Shown here piece after piece: positions 41,411 to 49,488 of a stretch of 64,000 nucleotides of DNA (positions within the stretch are counted from its first letter, which is position 1; the number at the start of each line of letters is the position of its first letter). The DNA is from Embleya sp040605455 (lineage in GTDB: Bacteria; Actinomycetota; Actinomycetes; Streptomycetales; Streptomycetaceae): positions 1-64,000 of the forward strand of contig NZ_JBEXCV010000030.1 in assembly GCF_040605455.1 (NCBI RefSeq), given 5' to 3'. Made by a program: the position numbers and the translations under genes. A model generated the notes under the pieces. The model was not told where the DNA came from, searched no databases, and saw nothing but the letters and a program-made list of their open reading frames with translations.

Positions 41411-43441
41411 CTACTTGCCGGCACCGTTGAGCTGCGCGGGGGCCACCAGATCGGCCAGTCGGGTGTCGCCGAGTCCGCCGGCCCGCACCGATTCGAGCAG
41501 GCCCTTGAGCACGGCGGTCTGCGGGCCGCCGCCGGCGATCAGCGCGCCGAGCGCGCCGGCCAGGGTGAGGTCGCGCACGCCGCCCGCACCCAGGCCGGTG
41601 ACCATCGTGCCGAGGTCGTCGGTGAAGGTGGAGGTGTTCGGGTCCAGCCAGGCGCCGGCCATCGCGCGTACCGTGTCCGAGCGGCCGACGAACGCGTCCA
41701 CGCTCTTCCCGGCCGCCATCGCGCCCATGATCCGGTCGAAGAACATGCTGTCCCCGCCGACGATGTCGATCCTGGCGTTCTCCAGGCCGGTAGCCAGCAC
41801 CGTCGCCTGTGCCTCGGCGATCTGCCGGTCCACGTCCAGGCCGGCCAGTCGGATCTCCTTCTCCGCCTCCAGACGCAGCCGGTATTCCTCGTGCACTCGG
41901 CTGGACTCGTCCAGAGCGGCCATCGCGGCGGCCTTCTCGGTCAGGCCCTCGGCCTCGCCCTTGAGTCGCTCGCGCAGCCCCTCGGCACTCGCGAGTGCCT
42001 TCCTGCGGGTCACCTCCGCCTCGGCGTGGCCCAGCTTGGCCACCGCCTCGGCCATCCGCTCCTGCACCTCGGCCTCGGCCAGGCCGACCGCCGCCGCCTC
42101 GGCGCGCTTGCCCTCGGCGCCGCGGATCGCGGCCTGGGTGTCCAGTTCGGCGGACTTGCGCCGGGCCTCGGCCAGGGTGAGCTGCTCGGCCGCCCGGTGT
42201 CCGGCCGCCTGCTCGGCGGCCTCGGCCGCCTTGATGTCCTTGACCAGCCGCTCCTGCGCCTCGGCTTCGGCGCGGATGACCAGCGCCTGGCGCTCGCGCT
42301 CGGCCTCCTCCACCAGTCGCAGCTTCTTGATCTCCTCCTCCTGCGCGGCGACGGTGCGCTCGACCGCGATCCGCTCGCGGATCACCTCGGCGATGTCGCG
42401 CTTCTCCGCCTCGACCTCCTTGTCGCCGGCGATGCGGCGCAGCTGGGTCTCCCGCTCCCGGGCGATCACCTCCAGGAGGCGGTCCTTCTCGATCCGCTCG
42501 TTCTCCACCGCGATCACCCGCTCGCGGTTCTTCTGCGCGACGGCCACCTCGCGTTCGCGGTTCTCGTTCTGAACCCCGATCGCCTCCTCCGTCTTCATGT
42601 GTGCACTTTGGGCGCGCAGGCGCTCCTCGGCCTGCACACGCGCGGTCTCGGCCTCCTCCCGGGCCCGGCTGATCTCGATCTCGCGGCGCTGCTTGATCTC
42701 CGCGTCGGCCTGCCGGCGCTCGAGTTCGAGCACCGTCTCCCGGGCCTCGACGTTCTGCCGGGTCATCTCCTTCTCCTCGGTGCGCTGGTACTCGTTGGTG
42801 CGCACGTGCTCGATCGCGGTCAGCTCGGTGATCTTGCGAATGCCCTGGGCGTCCAGGATGTTCGCGGCGTCGAGCTGGCTCATCGGGGTCTGTTCGAGGA
42901 AGTCGATCGCGGCGTCGTCGAGGTGGTAGCCGTTGAGGTCGGTGCCGATCACCGCGAGGATGCGGTCCCGGAACTCCTCGCGCTTGGTGTACAGGTCGAC
43001 GAAGTCGAGCTGCTTGCCCACGGTCTTGAGCGCCTCGGCGAACTTGGCGGCGAAGAAGTCCTGGATCGCGGCCCGATCGCTGGCCCGGTCCGCGCCGATC
43101 GCCTGGGCCACCTTGATCACGTCCTCGACGGTCTTGTTGACCCGGACGAAGAAGTAGATGTGGATGTCCGCCCGGATGTTGTCCTGACAGATCAGGCCCT
43201 CGCGGCCGGTCCGGCGAATCTCGATGGTCTTCACCGAGATGTCCATGGTCTCGGCCCGATGCAGCACGGGCAGCACCACGGCGCCGGTGAAGGTGACGTC
43301 GACCGTGTTCGCCTTGGAGATGATCAGGGCCTGGCCCTGTGACACCTTGCGGTACAGCCGGGTCACGGCCAGGAACACGACGAGCACGACGAGCAGGACG
43401 ACGGCGACGAGCACACCGATGCCCACGGTGATGGCATCCAT
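41411..43441 (-). CDS. Flotillin (SPFH/YqiK-type) membrane scaffold protein
   Basis: A 676-residue protein: one N-terminal membrane helix (VLVAVVLLVVLVVFLAV), the SPFH domain (VSQGQALIISKANTVDVTFT, NIRADIHIYFFVRVNKTVED), then a very long alanine/glutamate-rich coiled coil (about 220-530) and a flotillin end with FFDRIMGAMAAGKSVDAFVG. Flotillins organise membrane microdomains. The ATG at 43441 follows AAGGGA. Its neighbours, an OB-fold membrane protein before and a giant AAA+ after, recall the yqiJ-yqiK pair of E. coli extended by an ATPase. Confidence 0.92.
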   Translation of the reverse strand: MDAITVGIGVLVAVVLLVVLVVFLAVTRLYRKVSQGQALIISKANTVDVTFTGAVVLPVLHRAETMDISVKTIEIRRTGREGLICQDNIRADIHIYFFVRVNKTVEDVIKVAQAIGADRASDRAAIQDFFAAKFAEALKTVGKQLDFVDLYTKREEFRDRILAVIGTDLNGYHLDDAAIDFLEQTPMSQLDAANILDAQGIRKITELTAIEHVRTNEYQRTEEKEMTRQNVEARETVLELERRQADAEIKQRREIEISRAREEAETARVQAEERLRAQSAHMKTEEAIGVQNENREREVAVAQKNRERVIAVENERIEKDRLLEVIARERETQLRRIAGDKEVEAEKRDIAEVIRERIAVERTVAAQEEEIKKLRLVEEAERERQALVIRAEAEAQERLVKDIKAAEAAEQAAGHRAAEQLTLAEARRKSAELDTQAAIRGAEGKRAEAAAVGLAEAEVQERMAEAVAKLGHAEAEVTRRKALASAEGLRERLKGEAEGLTEKAAAMAALDESSRVHEEYRLRLEAEKEIRLAGLDVDRQIAEAQATVLATGLENARIDIVGGDSMFFDRIMGAMAAGKSVDAFVGRSDTVRAMAGAWLDPNTSTFTDDLGTMVTGLGAGGVRDLTLAGALGALIAGGGPQTAVLKGLLESVRAGGLGDTRLADLVAPAQLNGAGK

Positions 43442-43569
43442 CAGTGAAATCCCTTGGTAGAACGGGACGTTGGTTGGCGAGCAGGCGGCTTCGCGAAAGG
43501 CTGGGTCGTGGCGGTCCGCACGGTTTTCGGGCCGCCACCGGGGGGCCGGGGTGTCGTGGCCCGGGCCGA

Positions 43570-44232
43570 TCAGCGTGCCGTGCGGTCCGGGTCCAGCGCG
43601 CTGTCGAAGCGGGTGACCCGGAAGAACTCGCCGGCCGCGTCGTAGTCGAAGATCAGCGCGGTGCTGCCGGAGACCAACCCGCTCTCGTCCGTGCGCACCT
43701 GGAGGATCGCGGTCGAGCCGTCCTCGGCCCGGACCTCGGCCTGGCCGAAGTCCAGACCTACCCGACCGGTCCGGATCAGGCAGGTTCGGCCGACGAAGTC
43801 GGCCCGTACGGAGGGGCGTTCGGGCGGCAGGAAGCGCCGACCCAGGGCCCGCACGAGGCGCGCGGTGAGCAGGCCGAGACCGAGCGCCGCAGGAAGCGCC
43901 GCAGCGCGCAGCCACCAGCGGTCGGTCAACGCGGTCCCGACCAGACACACGAACCAGGTCACCGCGATCGCGAACGAGATGGTCACGGTGATCGGTACGC
44001 CGGCGGTGTCGCGTGGGTCGTGGCCTCCATGACCCACGTGGCCACCGTGACCGTCATGGCCCCCGTGGGCCCAGGGCCCGCCATGATGACCACCCCCATG
44101 GCCCCCGTGGCCCCCATGACCCACGGCGACACCGCCGAGCAGCACCAGCAGCCAATAGGCCGCCACCACGACGAGCGCGAAGCTGAACAGAACGGCTGGA
44201 AACGCCAGTGCCGCCCGCACGAAATCCCCCAC
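43570..44232 (-). CDS. OB-fold (YqiJ/NfeD-like) membrane protein with His-Gly-rich loop
   Basis: A 220-residue protein. The first helix ALAFPAVLFSFALVVVAAYW is followed by a ~35-residue stretch rich in HGGH units (HGGHGGHGGGHHGG, HGGHDGHGGHVGHGGH), then two helices (VTISFAIAVTWFVCLVG and RAAALPAALGLGLLTARL) and a C-terminal OB-fold (VGRTCLIRTGRVGLDFGQAE). The same layout without the histidines is found in YqiJ-like partners of flotillins. The His loop could bind Zn, Ni or Cu (inference). GTG at 44232 follows GAGGGGGTGG. It lies 128 bases before the flotillin gene. Confidence 0.82.
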   Translation of the reverse strand: MGDFVRAALAFPAVLFSFALVVVAAYWLLVLLGGVAVGHGGHGGHGGGHHGGPWAHGGHDGHGGHVGHGGHDPRDTAGVPITVTISFAIAVTWFVCLVGTALTDRWWLRAAALPAALGLGLLTARLVRALGRRFLPPERPSVRADFVGRTCLIRTGRVGLDFGQAEVRAEDGSTAILQVRTDESGLVSGSTALIFDYDAAGEFFRVTRFDSALDPDRTAR

Positions 44233-44291
44233 CGTTCCACCCCCTCGGCCCGCCGTGCGCCGACATCGTGGCACCGGCGGCAAGGCGTGCG

Positions 44292-44312
44292 CATTGCCGG
44301 ATGCCGGCAGTG
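44292..44312. promoter_or_regulatory. 21-bp motif upstream of the OB-fold/flotillin operon
   Basis: CATTGCCGGATGCCGGCAGT at 44292 (21 bases in all) matches 17 of 21 bases of the motif at 45575-45595 upstream of the PucR-type regulator. It is 60 bases before the OB-fold start. It contains the palindrome TGCCGGCA. Confidence 0.55.
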
Positions 44313-44355
44313 TTGACGCCTGCTTGATATCCGGCACCGGACCCAGGGCAGGCAT

Positions 44356-44414
44356 GATCGAAGCGGGGCGCGATCGAAGCGGGGCGCGATTAAAGCGGGG
44401 CGCGATTAAAGCGG
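44356..44414. repeat. 16-bp tandem repeat at the end of the regulator gene
   Basis: Units start at 44356, 44372 and 44388 (GATCGAAGCGGGGCGC twice, then GATTAAAGCGGGGCGC), with an 11-bp partial at 44404. The last unit carries the stop codon of the PucR-type gene, so repeat slippage could move its end. Confidence 0.9.
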
Positions 44415-45515
44415 CATACCCGGCCAGCCCAAGAGCCGGGCGCCCAGGGCTGCGGTCTCCAGGGTGTAGCGCTGGAGCGCGTCGCCGGGGTCGTATCCGG
44501 TCAGCGTGCGAATCCGCTCCAGTCGATAGGACAGCGTGCGCACGCTGATCCGCAACCGGCGGGCGGCCTCGGCATTGACGTAACCCGCCCCCGCACACGC
44601 GGTGATCGTCTCCAGGAGCGGGCCCGCGCCGCCGCGCGCGTGCACCAGCGGACCGAGCGCGCTGCGGACCAGGTCGGCCATCGCCGCCCGGTCGCGCATC
44701 AGCACCGGGAAGACCAGCAGGTCGCCGGCGTCCAGCACGCTGCCCGGCAGATCCAGCCGCGCGGCCAGGTCGAGCGCGCCCAGCGCCTCCTCGTACGACG
44801 ACACCACGCCGCTCGCTCCGGAGTGCGGTCGGCCCAGCGCGACCCGCTTCGCGCACTCGTGGCCGGTGCCGGTCCGGGTCGCATATCGGGCGAACGCGGT
44901 GAGCACCGACTGCTCGTTGTCCGCCGCGATGCACACGAGCCGGCCGTCCTTGGTGGTCAGCAATACGTCGCGCTCGCCGAACCGACCGATCAAATCGCGC
45001 TCGACCCGGCGGACCAGCGGATGCACCTCGTCGTAGTCGCTCGTGCCCACGGCCACCGCGACCGCGTGCGCCCGGGCCAGGCGCAGCCCGAACCGCTCGG
45101 CGCGCTCGGCAAGCCGTCCCGGGTCGCTTCGGCCGTAGAGCAGGTCGTCGATGAACTCGCGACGTGCGGCCTCCTCCTGGCGAACCGCGAGCCGGCGCGC
45201 GTGCGCGTGCCCCACGCCGAGAGCGGCGATCGCCGCGTCCAGCGCGGCCAGCACCGCGTCCCCACCCCGGACCGCGTCACTCACACTCGGCGCACGCCCG
45301 ATGCCCGGCAGCGTGCCCCACGCGCGGCGCGTCTCGCGCAGGTACAGCCCGACCAGGGGACGCCAATCGTGCCCGGCCTCCGCCGCCCGCTCACCCGACG
45401 CCGCCAGCGCGTCCAACTCGGCCCGACGCAGCAGCCGCCCGGTCCCGGAGACCTCGCCGAGCAACTCGGCCCACCCGTCCGCGAACTCGACGGATATTCC
45501 GTCGCCGCTCTCCAC
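44406..45515 (-). CDS. PucR/CdaR-type transcriptional regulator
   Basis: A 369-residue regulator from GTG 45515 (preceded by GGGGGGACC); an ATG at 45611 would add 32 residues that overlap the likely promoter. The N-terminal part is helical; the middle GGDEF-like fold (ERFGLRLARAHAVAVAVGT, RDVLLTTKDGRLVCIAADNE) and the C-terminal PucR helix-turn-helix (GYVNAEAARRLRISVRTLSY and RLERIRTLTGYDPGDALQRY) are typical of CdaR/PucR proteins. It sits just upstream of the OB-fold/flotillin/ATPase genes on the same strand and shares an upstream motif with them, so it probably controls them and itself. Confidence 0.85.
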   Translation of the reverse strand: MESGDGISVEFADGWAELLGEVSGTGRLLRRAELDALAASGERAAEAGHDWRPLVGLYLRETRRAWGTLPGIGRAPSVSDAVRGGDAVLAALDAAIAALGVGHAHARRLAVRQEEAARREFIDDLLYGRSDPGRLAERAERFGLRLARAHAVAVAVGTSDYDEVHPLVRRVERDLIGRFGERDVLLTTKDGRLVCIAADNEQSVLTAFARYATRTGTGHECAKRVALGRPHSGASGVVSSYEEALGALDLAARLDLPGSVLDAGDLLVFPVLMRDRAAMADLVRSALGPLVHARGGAGPLLETITACAGAGYVNAEAARRLRISVRTLSYRLERIRTLTGYDPGDALQRYTLETAALGARLLGWPGMPL

Positions 45516-45574
45516 TCCCGGTCCCCCCGAAGCCCCACCACGTTGTCGAATATCCGACGCCGAAACGCTACCAA

Positions 45575-45595
45575 CATTGCCGATTCCCGGCAGCG
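45575..45595. promoter_or_regulatory. 21-bp motif upstream of the PucR-type gene
   Basis: CATTGCCGATTCCCGGCAGC at 45575 (21 bases in all), 60 bases before the preferred GTG start. Counterpart of 44292-44312. A second shared element, TATCCGACGCCG (45551-45562), resembles TATCCGGCACCG near 44329. Confidence 0.55.
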
Positions 45596-45826
45596 ACCGG
45601 GCTCGAGTCATGGTGTGGTCGCGGCTGGGCACCCAGCGCACCGAACACGACGTGCCCGCCTGCTCGGCTCCTATCCGACGCCGCGTAGACGGCTGTTCGC
45701 CGAGTGGACGGCCGGCCTGCTGCCGACCGTGCCGGTCGGACTCGCCTCGGCCATTCGCATGGTGGTCGCGGTCGACTCCCCGGGTCCGGCCGCGTGGGCC
45801 GCCCGGCGCAATGCCGATCCCGTCCC

Positions 45827-46429
45827 TCAGCCGATCAGTTCGGAGACGATCGGCACCAGGGCGCGAAATGCCTTGCCCCGGTGGCTGATCGCGTTCTTCT
45901 CGGCGGCGCTCAGCTCGGCGGCGGTACGGGTGTCGTCGGCGACCCGGAGGATCGGGTCGTAGCCGAAGCCGCCGGTGCCGCGCGGTTCTCGGGTCAGGGT
46001 GCCCTCGAATCGGCCCTCCACCACCCGCTCGGTGCCGTCCGGCAGGGCGAGCGCCGCCGCGCAGGCGAACCACGCGGCACGGTGCTCGTCGCCGATGTCG
46101 GACAACTGCGCGAGCAGCAGCCGCAGGTTGGCCGCGTCGTCGCCGTGCGTGCCGGCCCAGCGCGCGGAGAAGATGCCGGGCATTCCGTTGAGTGCGGCCA
46201 CGCACAGGCCGGAGTCGTCGGCGATCGCCGGAAGTCCCGTGGCCTGCGCGATGGCGTGCGCCTTGAGCAGGGCATTGGCCGCGAAGGTGAGACCCGTCTC
46301 GGGCACGTCGGGGACATCCGGATAGGCGTCCATGCCGACGAGTTCCACATCGAGCCCGGCATCCTTGAGGATCTGCTGGAGCTCGACGACCTTGTTGGCG
46401 TTGCGTGTGGCGAGTACGAGACGGCTCAT
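45827..46429 (-). CDS. rdgB: RdgB/HAM1 non-canonical purine NTP pyrophosphatase
   Basis: A 200-residue enzyme that hydrolyses XTP, dITP and ITP to monophosphates and so keeps deaminated purines out of DNA and RNA. It shows LVLATRNANKVVELQQIL (nucleotide loop), GLPAIADDSGLCVAALNGMP (metal-binding DDSG), RGTGGFGYDPIL and KNAISHRGKAFRAL, all standard. In actinobacteria it lies near rph, as here (rph at 47141), with a small lipoprotein gene between them. Its start is only 59 bases downstream of that gene's stop. Confidence 0.95.
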   Translation of the reverse strand: MSRLVLATRNANKVVELQQILKDAGLDVELVGMDAYPDVPDVPETGLTFAANALLKAHAIAQATGLPAIADDSGLCVAALNGMPGIFSARWAGTHGDDAANLRLLLAQLSDIGDEHRAAWFACAAALALPDGTERVVEGRFEGTLTREPRGTGGFGYDPILRVADDTRTAAELSAAEKNAISHRGKAFRALVPIVSELIG

Positions 46430-46488
46430 GCGGCCAAGCCTAGGCTCGCGGCGGCCGCGGATCGAATCCGGACCGCCCTGCGGGCCTG

Positions 46489-46887
46489 CTACTTCACACA
46501 GATCGTGGTCAGGTTCTTCGCGCCGTTGATCAGCGGCTGCAAGTCGCTCGCACTCAGACTCCCGCCGTTGGCCGCCTTGGTGCTGAGCTGGGTGATCACG
46601 TCACCGAGGCCGTTCGCCGCGTTCTTCGCGTCGTTCGAGTCCAGGTCCTTGGTCTTGTCGTTCAAGGTCTTCTGCAGCTTGTCGAGCGCCTTGCCGGCGG
46701 CAGCCGGGTCGTTCAGCACATTGCCCAGCGTGGAGATGTCGTTGGTGAGGTCGGTGGCCAGTTCGGCACACGAAATGGCCTGCTGCGCCTGTTCACACGC
46801 GGCGGTGGCGAACAACGCGCCCGCCATGACGGTGGCCGCGATCGTGGTGCGCAGGACCCGGCGGGAACGGTACGTGGCGCGGAACAT
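46489..46887 (-). CDS. Small secreted helical lipoprotein-like protein
   Basis: A 132-residue protein with a basic start (MFRATYRSRRVLRTTIAA), a hydrophobic helix and a lipobox-like GALFATAAC ending at Cys31. The mature part is polar and helical (DISTLGNVLNDPAAAGKALD, KLQKTLNDKTKDLDSND) with two more cysteines (ISC, TIC) that could form a disulfide. I know no function. GAGGAGCTCC lies before the ATG. Confidence 0.8.
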   Translation of the reverse strand: MFRATYRSRRVLRTTIAATVMAGALFATAACEQAQQAISCAELATDLTNDISTLGNVLNDPAAAGKALDKLQKTLNDKTKDLDSNDAKNAANGLGDVITQLSTKAANGGSLSASDLQPLINGAKNLTTICVK

Positions 46888-47009
46888 GGAGCTCCTCGTC
46901 AGGGACGGGCCGATCGGCCCGGTCGTGGCTGCCGCTGATCGGGATGATCAGGTGCCATGACCGTACTGGTGTCCGGCCCCGCGACGGGCCGACGGTGGCA
47001 CACCCGATG

Positions 47010-47048
47010 CGTGCCGGTTGCGCGTACGTGACACTCGCAACCGGCACG
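47010..47048 (-). terminator. Terminator after rph
   Basis: A 13-bp inverted repeat (47010-47022 with 47036-47048; arm CGTGCCGGTTGCG) with a 13-nt loop, about 90 bases downstream of rph on the minus strand. Confidence 0.7.
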
Positions 47049-47140
47049 TGACCACCATGTGCGGTGGTATGCCGGGGAAACAACCACCGGACCCGATTCC
47101 GGACGCTTCGGCGGATTCGTCACCCGCTCGGCGGTGGCGC

Positions 47141-47866
47141 TCAGGACTCCAGGGCGAGTTGCTGAAGCATCGTCAGTTCCTCGCAGCCCCGCGCGCCCAG
47201 GTCGAGCAGGCTGTTCAGCAGCGCGCGGTCGAACGGCTCCTTCTCCGCGGTGCCCTGCACCTCGACGAAGCGCCCGTCACCGGTGCACACGATGTTCATG
47301 TCGGTCTCGGCGCGGACGTCCTCCTCATACGGGAGGTCGAGCATCGGCACGCCGTCGATGATGCCGACGCTGACCGCCGCCACCGAGCCGATCAGCGGGT
47401 TGGCGCCCTTGCGGGTGAGCTTGCGCTCACGCGCCCAGGTCACCGCGTCGGCGAGCGCGACGTAGGCGCCGGTGATCGCCGCGGTCCGGGTGCCGCCGTC
47501 GGCTTGGAGCACGTCGCAGTCGAGGTGGATCGTGGTCTCACCGAGCGCCTTGGTGTCGATCACCGCACGCAGCGAACGACCGATCAGCCGCGAGATCTCG
47601 TGCGTACGCCCGCCGATCCGGCCCTTGACCGACTCGCGGTCGCCGCGCGTGTGGGTCGCGCGCGGCAACATCGAGTACTCGGCGGTGACCCAGCCCTCTC
47701 CGCTGCCCTTGCGCCAGCGCGGCACACCTTCGGTGACGCTCGCGGCGACCAGGACGCGCGTACGACCGAACTCGACGAGGACCGAGCCCTCGGCGTGGTC
47801 GAGCCACTTGCGCTGGAACGTGACCGGGCGGAGCTGGTCGGGGGTACGGCCGTCTACTCGTGACAT
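47141..47866 (-). CDS. rph: Ribonuclease PH
   Basis: A 241-residue phosphorolytic 3'-5' exoribonuclease that trims tRNA 3' ends. The opening RPVTFQRKWLDHAEGSVLVE, the phosphate-binding RGDRESVKGRIGGRTHEISR and CDVLQADGGTRTAAITGAYV, and VSVGIIDGVPMLDLPYEED are signature regions. Its stop lies upstream of the terminator at 47010. The upstream MBL gene ends 54 bases before its start, so it probably belongs to a murI-MBL-rph transcript. Confidence 0.96.
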   Translation of the reverse strand: MSRVDGRTPDQLRPVTFQRKWLDHAEGSVLVEFGRTRVLVAASVTEGVPRWRKGSGEGWVTAEYSMLPRATHTRGDRESVKGRIGGRTHEISRLIGRSLRAVIDTKALGETTIHLDCDVLQADGGTRTAAITGAYVALADAVTWARERKLTRKGANPLIGSVAAVSVGIIDGVPMLDLPYEEDVRAETDMNIVCTGDGRFVEVQGTAEKEPFDRALLNSLLDLGARGCEELTMLQQLALES

Positions 47867-47920
47867 GGACCCAGCCTAAGCGGTGCCAGGCGCGGTTTCG
47901 GACCGCCCGCCCGGCGCGCC

Positions 47921-48676
47921 TCAGACCGTGTGCGAGGCGTCCGGCAGGGCCAGCTCGACGGCGCCGGAGAAGGTCTTGCGGGCGTCGTCCAGATTGCGCC
48001 CGCGGCTCGTCCACGGCGGGATGTGGGTGAGCAACAGCCTTCCCACGCCCGCCCGTTCGGCATGCTCACCGGCCTGTCGGCCGTTCAGGTGCACGTGTGG
48101 CAGGTCCTCCCGACCGTACTCGAAGGACGCCTCGCACAGCAGCAGGTCGGCGCCGCGCGAGATCCGTACCAGGTCGTCGCTGACACCGGTGTCGCCGGAG
48201 TAGACGAGCGATCGGTCGCCGACCTCGATCCGGTAGGCATACGACTCCACGGGGTGCGGCATGCGGTCCGCGGTGATCCGGAACGGGCCGACCTCGAACG
48301 TGCCGGTGACCACCGTGCGGAAGTCGAACACGTCGCCCATCCGCCCGTTGTCGATCGCGCCCTCGACGTCGTACGCGCGCGCGATCCGCTCGTGCGTGTC
48401 GGCCGGTCCGTACACCGGCAGCCGAGGCAGTTCACCGGCCGGGCAGTACTTGCGGGCCACGAAATAGCAGGCGAGGTCGAGGCAATGGTCCGCGTGCAGG
48501 TGGCTGAGCAGCACCGCGTCGACCGAGGCGAGCGTGGTGTGCCGTTGCAGGGCGCCGAGTGCGCCGTTGCCCAGATCGATCAGGATCCGGACCCCGTCGG
48601 CTTCCAGGAGGTAACACGAGCAGGGGCTGTCCGGCCCGGGGAAGCTGCCGGAGCAGCCGACGACGGTGAGTTTCAC
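47921..48676 (-). CDS. MBL-fold metallo-hydrolase
   Basis: A 251-residue beta-lactamase-fold protein of the RNase Z/ArsA-like group: LTVVGCSGSFPGPDSPCSCY, the metal motif LLSHLHADHCLDLACYF (HxHxDH), the second histidine in MPHPVESYAYRI, YSGDTGVSDDLVRI and LLTHIPPW. GTG at 48676 overlaps the murI stop by four bases (GTGA). In mycobacteria and streptomycetes this gene regularly follows murI. Substrate unknown, possibly RNA or a phosphodiester. Confidence 0.92.
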   Translation of the reverse strand: MKLTVVGCSGSFPGPDSPCSCYLLEADGVRILIDLGNGALGALQRHTTLASVDAVLLSHLHADHCLDLACYFVARKYCPAGELPRLPVYGPADTHERIARAYDVEGAIDNGRMGDVFDFRTVVTGTFEVGPFRITADRMPHPVESYAYRIEVGDRSLVYSGDTGVSDDLVRISRGADLLLCEASFEYGREDLPHVHLNGRQAGEHAERAGVGRLLLTHIPPWTSRGRNLDDARKTFSGAVELALPDASHTV

Positions 48677-49488
48677 GTGAGGGCTCCGAGCGCGTCGACG
48701 TGCGCGAGTTCGGGGCCGAGGAACCGGCGACCTACGTCGCGGAACTGGGCGGGATCGCCCGTGGTGAGGAATTGGTGGTCGGGCGCGGCCCGCCCGACGT
48801 CGCGCATCAGGCCGCCGGCCGCGAGTGCGCGGTAGACGTCCTTGGCGGTCTCCTCCGCGCTGGAGATGAGCGTGACCTGCTCCCCCATGACGTAGGAGAT
48901 GACACCGGTGAGCAACGGGTAGTGCGTGCAACCGAGGATCAACGTGTCCACGCCCTCGGACACCACCGGATCGAGGTAACCGCGGGCGGCCTTGAGCAGT
49001 TCGTCGCCCCCGGTCACCCCGCGCTCGACGAACTCGACGAAACGCGGGCACGCCTGGGTGGTGAGCCGGATGTGCGGCGCCGCCGCGAACGCGTCCTCGT
49101 AGGCCATCGAGGTCTTGGTCGCCTGCGTCGAGATCACCCCGACCCGCCCGTTGCGGGTGGCCGCCGCGGCCCGCCGGGTGGCCGGCTTGATCACTTCGAT
49201 CACCGGGACGGCGTACCGCTCGCGGGCATCCCGCAACATCGCGGCGGACGCGCTGTTGCAGGCTATGACGAGGATCTTGACCCCCTCGTCCACGAGCCGA
49301 TCCAGGCATTCCAGCGCGTATCGGCGCACCTCCGCGATGGGCCTCGGCCCGTAGGGCTGCCGCGCGGTGTCGCCGAGATAGCGGATCGGCTCGTTCGGAA
49401 GCTGGTCGAGCACGGCCCTGGCCACGGTGAGGCCGCCAAAGCTGGAGTCGAAGATTCCGATCGGCGCGTCGTTGGATGCGAATGCCAC
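48673..49488 (-). CDS. murI: Glutamate racemase
   Basis: A 271-residue enzyme that makes D-glutamate for peptidoglycan. It has PIGIFDSSFGGLTVARAV (usually FDSGxGG; here serine and phenylalanine replace Gly and the variable residue), GDTARQPYGPRPIAEVRRYA, catalytic Cys in LVIACNSASAAMLRD, second catalytic Cys in LILGCTHYPLLTGVI and ISSAEETAKDVYRAL. GTG at 49488 matches the family start, but its ribosome site is poor; in-frame 49530 is an alternative. First gene of the murI-MBL-rph group. Confidence 0.94.
   Translation of the reverse strand: MAFASNDAPIGIFDSSFGGLTVARAVLDQLPNEPIRYLGDTARQPYGPRPIAEVRRYALECLDRLVDEGVKILVIACNSASAAMLRDARERYAVPVIEVIKPATRRAAAATRNGRVGVISTQATKTSMAYEDAFAAAPHIRLTTQACPRFVEFVERGVTGGDELLKAARGYLDPVVSEGVDTLILGCTHYPLLTGVISYVMGEQVTLISSAEETAKDVYRALAAGGLMRDVGRAAPDHQFLTTGDPAQFRDVGRRFLGPELAHVDALGALT

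Noticed and set aside
38312..43342. Very long plus-strand open frame (about 1676 codons) across the ATPase and flotillin genes
   Set aside because: It is antisense to two clear genes. Its product is compositionally biased (Arg, Gln, His, Leu) without domains, as expected of a GC-rich shadow frame.
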